64,000 bases of DNA from an uncultured Treponema sp. (GCF_934725225.1 NZ_CAKVAM010000005.1:62001-126000), one strand, 5' to 3'. Shown: positions 24,730 through 33,229, counted from the stretch's first letter. Notes: a model not told the origin generated them from the letters alone. Translations and numbers: made by a program.

Positions 24730-26298
24730 ATGAATGACCGTTATATTTTGATTTTGGGCGCAGGATTAATGCAGCGTCCTTCAATAGAAGCAGCAAAAGA
24801 ACTTGGCTACAAAGCTCTTGTAATAGATGCGAATCCAGACGCAGTTTGTGTTCCGTTTGCAGATCGCTTTGAAAAAATAGATTTAAAAGATACGGACGCA
24901 ATTGTTGATTTTGCTTTGTCTTTGGGAAAAAATCTTTGCGCGGTTTTTACAGCCGGAACGGATTTTTCAGCTCCAGTTTCTCTTGCTTGCCAAAAATGCG
25001 GATTTGTTTCTCACAGTTTTGAATCGGCGATGAATGCCAGCAATAAAATTCTTATGCGTGAATGCTTTAAGAAAAACAAAATTCCTTCTCCTGATTTTTT
25101 TGAAGCCGATGAAAATTATATAAATTTATTTCAGAATAACAAAACTCCAGAAATTCATTTTCCAAAAGTTGTAAAGCCAGTGGACAATATGGGAGCGCGC
25201 GGATGCCGGCTTGTTAGAAATAAAGATGAATTTCTTCCGGCTTTAAAAGACGCAGTTTGTTTTTCCCGCACAAAAAAAGCTATTGTTGAAGATTTTATGG
25301 AAGGCCCTGAATTTTCAATTGACGCGCTTGTTGTAAACGGAAAAGTTATCGTTGCCGGATTTGCAGACCGTCATATTTTTTTTGAGCCGTATTTTGTTGA
25401 GCTTGGACATTCAATGCCTTCTGAAGTTTCAGAAAATCAAAAGCAGGAAATTATAAAAGTTTTTACAGATGCGGCTCATGCGCTCGGACTTACAAACGGA
25501 GTTGCAAAGGGAGACGTAAAATATACAAAGCAAGGTCCGATGATTGGCGAAATTGCGGCGAGACTTTCCGGCGGATATATGTCGGGCTGGACTTTTCCTT
25601 ATTCATCAGGATTTGAGCTTACAAAAGAAGCAATGAAAATCGCGTTGGGAATTCCTTCTGACTTTTCAAATATTACAGAAATTCCTTCTACGAAATTCAG
25701 CCATGAAAGAGCGTTCATTTCAATTCCCGGAAAAATAAAAAAAATATACGGCGAAGAAAAAGCTTGGGCTTCTCCATTTGTAAAAAATATTTTTTTCAGA
25801 GTAAAAGAGGGAAGTGAAGTTGATTTTCCGCGGAACAATGTTGAAAAATGCGGAAACGTCATATCGTCGTCAAAAGAACGAGAGCTTTCAAAAAAAGGCG
25901 CAGAATCCTCCGTTGCCCAAATTGTTCTTCGATTGGAGCCGAAGAATCCGCAGACTGAAAATTTTCTTTCTGGCATTGAACTTCCGCAGGAAAAAGGATT
26001 TCCATTCAGCGCGTTTTGCTTCAATTCAAAAGATGAAAAATTTCTGGCCGAGCTTGAGCAGATTCCTTTCATTGAAAAAAATCAACCTGCGCAAAATTTT
26101 GTTCCAGAAAGCATAAAAAATTTTATGGAAATGCGCGATTGGAATTTCAGAACAATAAAAGATACGCTTTTTCTTTTTGATAAAATTTCACCTGAGCATC
26201 CGCGGCTTGATTCCAAAAAATTCTGGTGCTGCCTTTTGCGTGCCGGCATTCAAGGAATTTTGTATTATTCAGATTCTGTTCAGCTGGAGGAAAAATGA
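24730..26298 (+). CDS. ATP-grasp ligase of unknown substrate
   Basis: 522 residues. The N-terminal ILILGAGLMQRPSIEAAKELGYKALVIDANP is the preATP-grasp Rossmann segment; PKVVKPVDNMGARGCRLV, IVEDFMEGPEFSIDALV and GEIAARLSGGYMSG are the ATP-grasp and metal-binding motifs. Such enzymes join a carboxylate to an amine or thiol through an acyl phosphate. The C-terminal 160 residues form an additional domain, and the pattern resembles amino-acid ligases rather than PurK/PurD. Its place after the sugar-nucleotide fusion suggests it could attach an amino acid or acyl group to the same glycan; that is inference. Confidence 0.75.
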   Translation: MNDRYILILGAGLMQRPSIEAAKELGYKALVIDANPDAVCVPFADRFEKIDLKDTDAIVDFALSLGKNLCAVFTAGTDFSAPVSLACQKCGFVSHSFESAMNASNKILMRECFKKNKIPSPDFFEADENYINLFQNNKTPEIHFPKVVKPVDNMGARGCRLVRNKDEFLPALKDAVCFSRTKKAIVEDFMEGPEFSIDALVVNGKVIVAGFADRHIFFEPYFVELGHSMPSEVSENQKQEIIKVFTDAAHALGLTNGVAKGDVKYTKQGPMIGEIAARLSGGYMSGWTFPYSSGFELTKEAMKIALGIPSDFSNITEIPSTKFSHERAFISIPGKIKKIYGEEKAWASPFVKNIFFRVKEGSEVDFPRNNVEKCGNVISSSKERELSKKGAESSVAQIVLRLEPKNPQTENFLSGIELPQEKGFPFSAFCFNSKDEKFLAELEQIPFIEKNQPAQNFVPESIKNFMEMRDWNFRTIKDTLFLFDKISPEHPRLDSKKFWCCLLRAGIQGILYYSDSVQLEEK

Positions 26299-27326
26299 AA
26301 ATTAAAAGTTTTGTTTTTTTTCTGCTTTTGATTTTTCCATTTTCAGTTTTTTCTCAAGGCGCAAAAGTCGATTTTCTTCAGAATGTGCAGAAATCTGGAA
26401 TTTCCTTTTACTGGGATCCGCTGACTTCTTCCGGGCTTCTTGAAAAAAACGGGCACAGAATTTCGTTCAGGGCAGGCGACACATTTTTTCTTCAGGATTA
26501 CAAAACTCTTGTGCAGGAAGACGCTCCTTCATTTGAAAACGGAAAGCTTGTTTCTTCCCAGTCATTTTTCAACCTTGCTGAAAATTTCTTTAAATTGCAG
26601 AGTTCGGAAGCTCCTTATAAAATCGGCGCGATTCTTATTGATCCGGGACACGGCGGAAAAGATCCGGGCGCAAGTTCAAGCCATGTTTCAGACGGAAAAA
26701 AAATCAAGGTTGTTGAAAAAGACATAAATTTAAAAGTCGGACTTAAGCTCCGTGATTATCTTAAAAAAGCTTATCCTGAAAAAAATATTCTTATGACTCG
26801 CAGCACGGATGTTTTCCTTACACTTTCTCAGCGCACCGAAATTGCAAATTCAGTAAAGCTAAAAGATAACGAAGCGATTCTTTATGTTTCTGTCCACGTA
26901 AATTCCAGCCTTAGCGAAAAAGTTACCGGCTATGAAGTCTGGTATCTTTCTCCGGGATACCGCCGTCAGGTTTTGAATTCCAAGTCAGTGAATGAGGACG
27001 CTTCGATTCTGCCGATTTTGAACAGCATGACAGAAGAGGAATACACAACTGAATCAATTCTGATGGCAAAGTTTATAATGAACGGAATTTCAGCTCAGGT
27101 TGGAACTTTGAGCAATTCACGCGGAATAAAAGAAGAGGAGTGGTTTGTCGTCAGAAATTCAAAAATGCCGAGCGTCCTTATAGAACTTGGTTTCCTTACA
27201 AACAAAAAAGAAGGCTTGCTTTTGAACGATGACAAGTACTTGCAGAAACTGTCGCTTGGAATATATAATGGGCTTCAAGAATTTGTTACGAATTTTGAGC
27301 GGACCCGCGGATTTACAGGAAACTAA
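26295..27326 (+). CDS. N-acetylmuramoyl-L-alanine amidase (Amidase_3)
   Basis: 343 residues from ATG 26295, which has GGAGG 5 nt upstream and overlaps the ATP-grasp stop (ATGA). A signal peptide (FVFFLLLIFPFSVFSQ) exports it to the periplasm. The catalytic domain shows the zinc ligands and catalytic Glu: ILIDPGHGGKDPG, EKDINLKVGLKL, SVHVNSS and VLIELGFLTN. It cleaves the bond between MurNAc and the stem peptide in cell-wall turnover or division. About 100 residues before the catalytic domain may be a targeting region. Confidence 0.9.
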   Translation: MKIKSFVFFLLLIFPFSVFSQGAKVDFLQNVQKSGISFYWDPLTSSGLLEKNGHRISFRAGDTFFLQDYKTLVQEDAPSFENGKLVSSQSFFNLAENFFKLQSSEAPYKIGAILIDPGHGGKDPGASSSHVSDGKKIKVVEKDINLKVGLKLRDYLKKAYPEKNILMTRSTDVFLTLSQRTEIANSVKLKDNEAILYVSVHVNSSLSEKVTGYEVWYLSPGYRRQVLNSKSVNEDASILPILNSMTEEEYTTESILMAKFIMNGISAQVGTLSNSRGIKEEEWFVVRNSKMPSVLIELGFLTNKKEGLLLNDDKYLQKLSLGIYNGLQEFVTNFERTRGFTGN

Positions 27327-27328
27327 AA

Positions 27329-27793
27329 TTGAATAGAAAATCAAAAATAAATATTTTCGCGTTTGTTTTTGCAGGCGTTTTCTTTGGCTCGCTGATTGTT
27401 TCGGGCGCGGCTTTTTATTTTTACAAGTACCATTGCAGGCAGATTTTTTATTTTGAATCCTATGATTCAAGCCGAATTTGCACAGAAACTCGTTATTCAG
27501 AAAAAAAGAGCGGCGATGAGGAAATAAAAGCTTTTGTTGACGACCTTTTGCTTGGACCGATGACAAACCGCTTTAAATTTCTTTTTTCTCCCGGAACAAG
27601 AACTGAATTCTGTTTTTCAAACGGAAAAGAGCTTTACGTTGGACTTTCAAAGCAGGCTCTTTTTGTCAATTCAGAAACATTTAATATGAAACAAAATGTT
27701 TCGTTGTTAAGAAAAAATATTGTGAAGAATTTCACAAATATCAATAAAATTTATATATATATCGATGGAAAGCCAGTATTTTCGGAAAATTAG
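27329..27793 (+). CDS. GerMN-domain membrane protein
   Basis: 154 residues starting at TTG two bases after the amidase stop, with AGGAA upstream. One N-terminal membrane anchor (about 8-31) is followed by a domain with DDLLLGP, LFSPGT, GKELYVGLSKQAL and an FTNINKIYIYIDGKPVF ending, the pattern of GerMN domains. Domains of this type occur next to or fused with amidases in envelope proteins, consistent with the upstream gene. Probably faces the periplasm. Last gene of the cluster before the flaA promoter. Confidence 0.7.
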   Translation: MNRKSKINIFAFVFAGVFFGSLIVSGAAFYFYKYHCRQIFYFESYDSSRICTETRYSEKKSGDEEIKAFVDDLLLGPMTNRFKFLFSPGTRTEFCFSNGKELYVGLSKQALFVNSETFNMKQNVSLLRKNIVKNFTNINKIYIYIDGKPVFSEN

Positions 27794-27848
27794 CTTTTGT
27801 TTGCCTGTTTTATTTTGCGGTGTTTTATCCAAAAAAAAATAAAAGAAG

Positions 27849-27877
27849 TTGACAAAAATGTTTTCTTAATAGATACT
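27849..27877 (+). promoter_or_regulatory. Promoter of flaA
   Basis: Perfect TTGACA -35, 17-bp spacer, GATACT -10, followed by a leader of about 40 nt ending in AAAAGGAG. Consistent with strong housekeeping-type transcription of flaA. Confidence 0.65.
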
Positions 27878-27921
27878 ATTATAACAAGGCTACATCATAT
27901 ATGTATTAAAAGGAGCTTCTA

Positions 27922-29007
27922 ATGAAGAGGACTTTATTTTTAACCGTTGCTGCAATGATTTTGGCAGGTTCAGTTGCTGTTGCAAGAGAATCAGTTCTTA
28001 TTGATTTCACACAGCTCGATGCAGACACTGTAGCAGACGAAAACGGAAATCCAACACAGAACAGCAGAACTGTAATGGATTATTCTGTTGCTGCCGGCGC
28101 AACTTTCACAAGTGATCAGAAAACACTTATGAAGACTTCACTGGCTCTTCCTGAATGGGAAGTTGTACTTAATTCTTCTGCCAAGAACCCGGTTTCTGTT
28201 GCTCTTTCTCAGGTAGTTGCTGCTCCTGTAAAAGAATCAGCAGATGTTCCTTTCGCTGGAAAGAATGTAATGGGCGTTCGTGTTATTTTCCCAACTTGGG
28301 CAAACAATGCAAATGCAAAAATCGTTCCTGCATTCGATATTCCTGCTTACGAGCCACTCTCTGACGCTGATGAGAACGGTGAACGCCAGCAGCCAACAGA
28401 TGAGCAGAAAGGAAAATATCTTTTTGAAGACGGATACGGTGTTGTAAGAAACGTTGGCACATTGAAGTCAATTGCTGTTACAACAATGGGCATGAACTAC
28501 CCACACGCTCTTTATGTTCTTCTTAAGGACAATGACGGAGTAGAACGCCGCTATCTTATGGGAAATCTCTATTTCGACGGATGGAAGACTCTTATTTGGA
28601 ACAACCCAGATTACATTTCTGAAGTTCGCACTCGTGAGATCAGAGTTTACCCAATCTATCCACGCGGAATTCCATTTGTAAAATTCTCTGGATTCCAGGT
28701 TGCACGTGATGCTTCTCACATTGGAGACAACTTCATTGGTTACTTCAAAGATGTAAAGGTTATTTATGACCTCGCAATCCTTACTTCTGATCGCGACATC
28801 GATGACGAAGACCTTTGGGGCATTATTACAAAGAAAGAAAGAGACCGCCAGAATGGTGAGATGGCTCGCTTTGGAAACAAGCAGGTTAACCGCTATCTCG
28901 AAAAGTCTAAGATGGCTACAGAAGCAGAATTCACATCTTCTCTTGAAGAAAACTCTGATTCTAACGCACAGTCTTCAACACAGGATTCTTCAGCTACTGT
29001 TCAGTAA
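27922..29007 (+). CDS. flaA: Flagellar filament outer-layer (sheath) protein FlaA
   Basis: 361 residues with a signal peptide cut after AVA (about residue 21). The segments GKNVMGVRVIFPTWANNANAKI, YGVVRNVGTLKSIAVTTMG, YFDGWKTLIWNNPDYI, REIRVYPIYPRGIPFVKFSGF and NFIGYFKDVKVIYD are characteristic of spirochaetal FlaA. The protein coats the FlaB core of periplasmic flagella. Codons are more biased than in neighbours, fitting high expression. It has its own promoter and terminator. The position just downstream of the glycan-like cluster is notable. Confidence 0.93.
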   Translation: MKRTLFLTVAAMILAGSVAVARESVLIDFTQLDADTVADENGNPTQNSRTVMDYSVAAGATFTSDQKTLMKTSLALPEWEVVLNSSAKNPVSVALSQVVAAPVKESADVPFAGKNVMGVRVIFPTWANNANAKIVPAFDIPAYEPLSDADENGERQQPTDEQKGKYLFEDGYGVVRNVGTLKSIAVTTMGMNYPHALYVLLKDNDGVERRYLMGNLYFDGWKTLIWNNPDYISEVRTREIRVYPIYPRGIPFVKFSGFQVARDASHIGDNFIGYFKDVKVIYDLAILTSDRDIDDEDLWGIITKKERDRQNGEMARFGNKQVNRYLEKSKMATEAEFTSSLEENSDSNAQSSTQDSSATVQ

Positions 29008-29030
29008 TTTCTGAAACTTGTGTTGCGTCA

Positions 29031-29060
29031 AAGACCGTCCTTGTGGGACGGTCTTTTTTT
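29031..29060 (+). terminator. Strong intrinsic terminator of flaA
   Basis: AAGACCGTCC pairs with GGACGGTCTT around a short loop and is followed by a T-run. Confidence 0.9.
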
Positions 29061-29066
29061 ATGAAA

Positions 29067-29096
29067 TTGAATATAAAACAATAAATTTGTTATATT
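29067..29096 (+). promoter_or_regulatory. Promoter giving an apparently leaderless mRNA
   Basis: TTGAAT and TATATT with an 18-bp spacer. The expected transcription start coincides with the ATG at 29103, and no Shine-Dalgarno sequence is present. Confidence 0.55.
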
Positions 29097-29102
29097 TTGC
29101 TT

Positions 29103-30356
29103 ATGTCTGAAAAGAATTTTACACTTCCTAATAAACTTGAAATTGAAAAACGCTATGAAAGCTATAGACCCGCATTCAATGAAATTCTGGAGAAAATTGA
29201 AAATCTGTTGAAACAGAAAATCAATTTGCCTTCAAATCCTACTTATAAAGCCAGAATAAAATCTTTTCCTAGCTACTATAAAAAAATCCTTAGGCAAAAA
29301 GCCAAGGAATCTTCGGAAAGCAATGAGCTTGTTACTCTTACGGATATGATTGGCATACGTGTAATTTGCGCTTTTGTTGAAGATCTTGCGCTTGTTGAAA
29401 AGCAAGTTGTGGAATCTTTTGATGTAAAGGAAATTGAGCGTAAAGGCGCAGACCAGTCATTTAAAGAGTTTGGATATGAGTCAGTTCATATTCTTATTGC
29501 AATTCCTGAAAACTGCCTGCCTGAATCAGGAATTTCTCCTGAGCTTAGGAAAAATCTTGTGTGTGAAATTCAGGTTCGCACAATTTTGCAGGATGCCTGG
29601 GCGGAAGTTGAGCATGAGCTTATTTATAAGTCTGAATTTAATCCTTTTGATAAGCCTTTGCGAAGAAAACTGGCTTCCATAAACGCAAGTCTTACTTTGG
29701 CGGATATTATTTTTCAGGAAATCAGAGATTATCAGAAAAAACTTCAAAATGAGCTTGGTGAGCGACGGAATTCCTTTTATGAAAAGGCTGATGAATTTTC
29801 AGAAGAAATGCTTGGGCAATCTCATCATCAAGCGGCAGAGTCTTGTTCCATTGAAAGTCCGTTTTCCAAAGGCAGCATAGATGATTTGGTTCTTACAGCA
29901 TTGCACGAGCATAACACAGGAAATTTCAAAAAAGCGGTTGAAATTTATACACAGATAATTAATTCTGAGCCACTTCCGCCTACAATGGTTTTGAGTGTAA
30001 TTTACAAACATAGGGGAATGGCGTATTTTGCGCAAAGTCTTTATGAAGAAGCCTTGAGGGACTTTAAGAAAAGTGTTGAACATGATCCAAAATGCTTTAG
30101 GTCGATTTACTATGAAGGCATTGTCTATTCTGTTCAGGGGAAGGATAAAGAAGCTGTTGAATGTTTTGACCGTTCGCTTGCAATTGATGCTTTCCAGAGC
30201 CACGTTTATTACAGAAGGGCATTGGCGCTTTTTAATCTTGGAAACTATACAAAGGCAATGGAAGATGTGAACAATGCATTGAAGCTTGGTCTTGAAAATG
30301 AAGATTTAAATACCCTGAAGCTAAAACTGATAAAAAAATTTGATATGAATATGTAA
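29103..30356 (+). CDS. RelA/SpoT-domain (p)ppGpp synthetase-like protein with C-terminal TPRs
   Basis: About 417 residues from ATG 29103 (an in-frame TTG two codons upstream precedes the predicted transcript start). The N-terminal 200 residues contain the synthetase motifs RIKS, SYYKK, LTDMIGIRVIC, FGYESVHI and EIQVRTILQDAWAEVEH, including the catalytic Glu of E-x-Q. The KDY segment usual before the GY motif is not obvious. The C-terminal part (about 255-400) holds about four TPRs. No HD hydrolase domain is present, so it resembles a small alarmone synthetase fused to an interaction module. It may make (p)ppGpp in response to a protein partner. Confidence 0.8.
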   Translation: MSEKNFTLPNKLEIEKRYESYRPAFNEILEKIENLLKQKINLPSNPTYKARIKSFPSYYKKILRQKAKESSESNELVTLTDMIGIRVICAFVEDLALVEKQVVESFDVKEIERKGADQSFKEFGYESVHILIAIPENCLPESGISPELRKNLVCEIQVRTILQDAWAEVEHELIYKSEFNPFDKPLRRKLASINASLTLADIIFQEIRDYQKKLQNELGERRNSFYEKADEFSEEMLGQSHHQAAESCSIESPFSKGSIDDLVLTALHEHNTGNFKKAVEIYTQIINSEPLPPTMVLSVIYKHRGMAYFAQSLYEEALRDFKKSVEHDPKCFRSIYYEGIVYSVQGKDKEAVECFDRSLAIDAFQSHVYYRRALALFNLGNYTKAMEDVNNALKLGLENEDLNTLKLKLIKKFDMNM

Positions 30357-30384
30357 AAAAAATGACTTTTTTAGTATTTTGCTA

Positions 30385-30414
30385 TTGACATAAAATGCTG
30401 ATGTATGATATATT
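30385..30414 (+). promoter_or_regulatory. Promoter of tRNA-Glu
   Basis: TTGACA -35 and TATATT -10 with an 18-bp spacer, about 35 bp before the mature tRNA 5' end. Confidence 0.65.
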
Positions 30415-30448
30415 CTGATTATCGCAATGAGCAATAGCTCTTGTATAT

Positions 30449-30520
30449 GTCTCCCTCGTCTAGTGGTTAGGACATCGGGTTTTCATCCCGACAACATGGG
30501 TTCAATTCCCGTGGGAGATG
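30449..30520 (+). tRNA. tRNA-Glu (anticodon TTC)
   Basis: Acceptor GTCTCCC pairs with GGGAGAT. The anticodon stem TCGGG/CCCGA encloses loop TTTTCAT, giving TTC (30482-30484). T-arm GGGTTCAATTCCC is canonical. CCA is not encoded. It is alone between its own promoter and terminator. Confidence 0.95.
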
Positions 30521-30524
30521 TTAA

Positions 30525-30555
30525 AGGCCTTGATAATTTCAAGGTCTTTTTTTTT
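30525..30555 (+). terminator. Terminator of tRNA-Glu
   Basis: AGGCCTTGA pairs with TTCAAGGTCT (one G-U) and is followed by nine Ts. Confidence 0.85.
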
Positions 30556-30590
30556 ATTTAAAGCAAGTTGAATAGAAAGTTTTTTAGACA

Positions 30591-30620
30591 AAAAAATTCC
30601 CCAGCTGTATGCCGGGGAAT
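30591..30620 (-). terminator. Terminator of the AspT-like permease gene
   Basis: On the minus strand ATTCCCC pairs with GGGGAAT and a T-run follows. Confidence 0.8.
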
Positions 30621-30670
30621 GAAAAATTTTATACTAAGCAGAAATTATATTGTCTAAAAGTTTTTATTTG

Positions 30671-31873
30671 TTATAAAATCATTACGATTATTTTTGCTGT
30701 CAAAACAACTGAAACGAGTGCGAGCGGGTAGGTTGCGGCATAAGCAGAAGAAACTTCGTCTGTTCCAGCAGTTGCAATCAATGAACCCAACGCCGGTGTG
30801 CTTGTCATTCCGCCTGTTATAGAACCAAGGTTGTTGAAAATGCTTAGCTTGAACACATAGCGTGCGATTATGTAGCCTACAACCATTGGAACTGTTGTCA
30901 TAACTGCGCCGTAAATAAAGTATGAGAATTTTACATTTGAAACAAAGTTTACGCCGCCAGGAACTCCAGCACCAATAAGGAACAAGACAAGTCCGAGTTC
31001 ACGCATAAAATTCAGTGTCTGCTTGCTGATTCTGCAGTCAAGTTTTCCGATTCTTCCGAAATGACCGATTATAAGTCCTGCGACAAGAGTTCCGCCGGAA
31101 TTTCCGAGTGAAAAGTTGATTTTTGGAATTTCAATTGCGCCGATTATGCAGCCAAATGCAACAGCAAGGAAAAATGGAAAAAATCCGAATTCTTCAAGCT
31201 GAATAAGCTTTGCCTTTGGCTCAGGAATTACTACAGAATTTGCCGCGACAAATGATTCTCTTTCCTTTGCCATGTCAATTTTTAAAATTTTTGGAACAAG
31301 CTGAACAAAAAGAACAACTCCAAGAACTCCGTAAAGATATGCAATTCCGTATCCTGCGCTGATTGCGTCCTGATTTACATTTGGAACTTCTTTTGCCGCT
31401 GAAAATCCTGGTGTGCTTGTAAGTCCGCCTGTCAAAAGTCCTGCCGCCATTTCTGGAGAAAGCGTGTTGTCAAATTTAACGAAAATTGCCGCTGTGATTC
31501 CGCCGATTGCAATTATTATTACACCAAGCAAAAGATATGCAATTGATTTTCTATTGAAAGTGCGGAAAAACTTTGGACCTGCAATGAGTCCGACCGCTGT
31601 AACGAAGAGAGCTGTTCCGATATTTGAAACTAAGCCGAAACTTGACTTTATTGAATTGCTCCACAAAGTGATTTTTTTTGCTTCAATTGAAAATTCTGGA
31701 AAATAATGGATTAAAATACCATAAGCAAGGGCAACAATGAGAACGCCAGCAGTTCCCAGCGAAATTCCTTTTACATTGATTCCGCCGAGCATAAAACCAA
31801 GCGCGCCAATAATAAAAATAATGAAAATAACCGACAGTGTGGAGGAACACAGCCCGGCAAGATAAGTAAGCAT
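30671..31873 (-). CDS. AspT/YidE/YbjL-family permease
   Basis: 400 residues with 10-11 hydrophobic helices and two related halves, each containing a GG(L/M)TSTP motif (LLTGGLTSTPGFSAAKEV and SITGGMTSTPALGSLIATAG). This duplication and motif mark the aspartate:alanine exchanger superfamily. It lacks the RCK/TrkA_C domains found between the halves of larger members, so it is a compact form. Inner-membrane carrier of an organic anion or amino acid; the substrate cannot be told. It stands alone with its own promoter and terminator. Confidence 0.78.
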   Translation of the reverse strand: MLTYLAGLCSSTLSVIFIIFIIGALGFMLGGINVKGISLGTAGVLIVALAYGILIHYFPEFSIEAKKITLWSNSIKSSFGLVSNIGTALFVTAVGLIAGPKFFRTFNRKSIAYLLLGVIIIAIGGITAAIFVKFDNTLSPEMAAGLLTGGLTSTPGFSAAKEVPNVNQDAISAGYGIAYLYGVLGVVLFVQLVPKILKIDMAKERESFVAANSVVIPEPKAKLIQLEEFGFFPFFLAVAFGCIIGAIEIPKINFSLGNSGGTLVAGLIIGHFGRIGKLDCRISKQTLNFMRELGLVLFLIGAGVPGGVNFVSNVKFSYFIYGAVMTTVPMVVGYIIARYVFKLSIFNNLGSITGGMTSTPALGSLIATAGTDEVSSAYAATYPLALVSVVLTAKIIVMIL

Positions 31874-31905
31874 TTTTTTACCTCTATAAAAAATATATTC
31901 TATTA

Positions 31906-31934
31906 ATTATATCACTTTGAAATAACTTATACAA
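31906..31934 (-). promoter_or_regulatory. Promoter of the AspT-like permease gene
   Basis: On the minus strand TTGTAT and a perfect TATAAT are 17 bp apart, followed by an AGAGGT ribosome binding site. Confidence 0.6.
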
Positions 31935-31996
31935 TGTGTTCTATAAGATATGCAATTTAGCAAAATTCTTTTAGTTTGAAATTTCTAAAAATGGAC

Positions 31997-32024
31997 AAAA
32001 AAATGCCCCCTAAAAAGGAGGCAT
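31997..32024 (-). terminator. Terminator of ldhA
   Basis: On the minus strand AATGCCTCCT pairs with the complementary GGGGGCATT segment and ends in seven Ts. Confidence 0.85.
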
Positions 32025-32050
32025 TCGGAATAATGAAAATCTATTGACTT

Positions 32051-33058
32051 TTATTTGACTTCATTTTTAAGTTCTTTTCCTTCTGTAAAGTCCAAAATGT
32101 TTTGAAGCGTTGTGTTTGCGATTGCCTTGAGCGCATTCTGGGTAAGAAAGGCCTGATGTCCAGTTATAATTACATTCGGGAAAGTCAAAAGGCGGGCAAG
32201 CATATCGTCTTTTATAACGTCTGCGGACCAGTCGGCAAAGAAATATCGGCTTTCTTCTTCGTAAACATCAAGCGCCGCGCCTCCGATAGTTCTTTTCTTT
32301 AAGGCTTTTACTAGTGCATGAGTGTCGATTAAAGCGCCGCGTCCTGTATTTATTATAACTGCATCGTTTTTCATCATGGAAAGCGATCTCTCGTTTACAA
32401 GATGCTTTGTGTCGTCTGTTAAAGGGCAATGCAGGCTGATTACATCACTTTTTTGGAACAATTCAATAAGCGGAATGTATGTAAATCCTTTTTTTTCAGC
32501 CCAGTCGTTGTCTGGATATGCGTCGTACATTACGATTTTCATTCCGATTCCAGAAAGACATTCTGCCATCACTTTTCCGATTTTTCCAGTTCCAATGATT
32601 CCGGCTGTAAGTCCGCACAAATCCCGGCCTGTGAGTCCGTTCAAGGTGAAGTTTCCAGAGCGAGTTCTTAAATATGCCTGAGGAATTTTTCTTGTAAGGG
32701 AAAGCAAAAGTGAAAGCGCGTGTTCTGCTACGGAATGTGGAGAGTATGCTGGAACTCTTGCAACTTTTATGCCGAATTCTTTTGCGGCTTCAAGATCTAC
32801 GTTGTTAAAACCTGCGCATCTTAATGCAATCATTTTTACGCCGCATTTTTTCAGTATGGAAATAACGGTTCTGTTTATGGTGTCGTTTACGAATGTGCAT
32901 ACAATGTCATAGCCAGATGCGGTCAATGCAGTTTTTTCTGTCAGATGAAAGTCAAAAAAATCAATGTTGAACAAAAAATTCTTGTTTTCCTCTGAAAAAG
33001 ATTCCTTGTCATAGCTGCAGGCATCATAAAACGCAATTTTCAATTCCTTGTTTTCCAT
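32051..33058 (-). CDS. ldhA: D-2-hydroxyacid dehydrogenase, D-lactate dehydrogenase type
   Basis: 335 residues from the ATG at 33058, which has GGAGG upstream; 20 further in-frame codons precede it but lack a binding site. NAD-binding motif GIIGTGKIGKV, substrate-binding NTGRGALID, catalytic Glu region ALDVYEEE and catalytic His in TGHQAFLT match E. coli LdhA-type enzymes. It reduces pyruvate to D-lactate with NADH in fermentation. Divergent from the DUF6110/P-type ATPase locus; the Fur-box-like site lies in the shared region. A related 2-hydroxyacid substrate is possible. Confidence 0.88.
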   Translation of the reverse strand: MENKELKIAFYDACSYDKESFSEENKNFLFNIDFFDFHLTEKTALTASGYDIVCTFVNDTINRTVISILKKCGVKMIALRCAGFNNVDLEAAKEFGIKVARVPAYSPHSVAEHALSLLLSLTRKIPQAYLRTRSGNFTLNGLTGRDLCGLTAGIIGTGKIGKVMAECLSGIGMKIVMYDAYPDNDWAEKKGFTYIPLIELFQKSDVISLHCPLTDDTKHLVNERSLSMMKNDAVIINTGRGALIDTHALVKALKKRTIGGAALDVYEEESRYFFADWSADVIKDDMLARLLTFPNVIITGHQAFLTQNALKAIANTTLQNILDFTEGKELKNEVK

Positions 33059-33166
33059 AAAAAATCCTCCGGTAAAAAGTTTCAATTTAAATATACAATT
33101 TTTTTGTTTAATTTGCATTAATTTATGTTTTTTTGTTAAAATTTTGTGAAAAAGTTGCTTTTATTT

Positions 33167-33181
33167 TGAAAATGATTATCT
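33167..33181 (+). promoter_or_regulatory. Fur-box-like operator
   Basis: TGAAAAT-G-ATTATCT matches the 7-1-7 Fur consensus TGATAAT-N-ATTATCA at 13 of 15 positions. It lies about 20 bp upstream of the -35 of the following promoter and could bind a Fur-family iron regulator. Confidence 0.55.
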
Positions 33182-33201
33182 TTATTGGGTGCAATGTAGA
33201 C

Positions 33202-33229
33202 TTGAAAAATTTTATTCAGTTTATATAAT
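33202..33229 (+). promoter_or_regulatory. Promoter of the ferrosome-like locus
   Basis: TTGAAA and a perfect TATAAT with a 16-bp spacer, about 30 bp before the ATG of the small membrane protein. Confidence 0.6.

Noticed and set aside
25599..26072. Minus-strand frame of 157 codons opposite the ATP-grasp gene
   Set aside because: The plus-strand protein has intact family motifs through this region; the minus frame has none.
31000..33200. Mobile element or prophage in the ldhA/permease region
   Set aside because: No integrase, transposase, inverted repeats or tRNA-adjacent duplication were seen.
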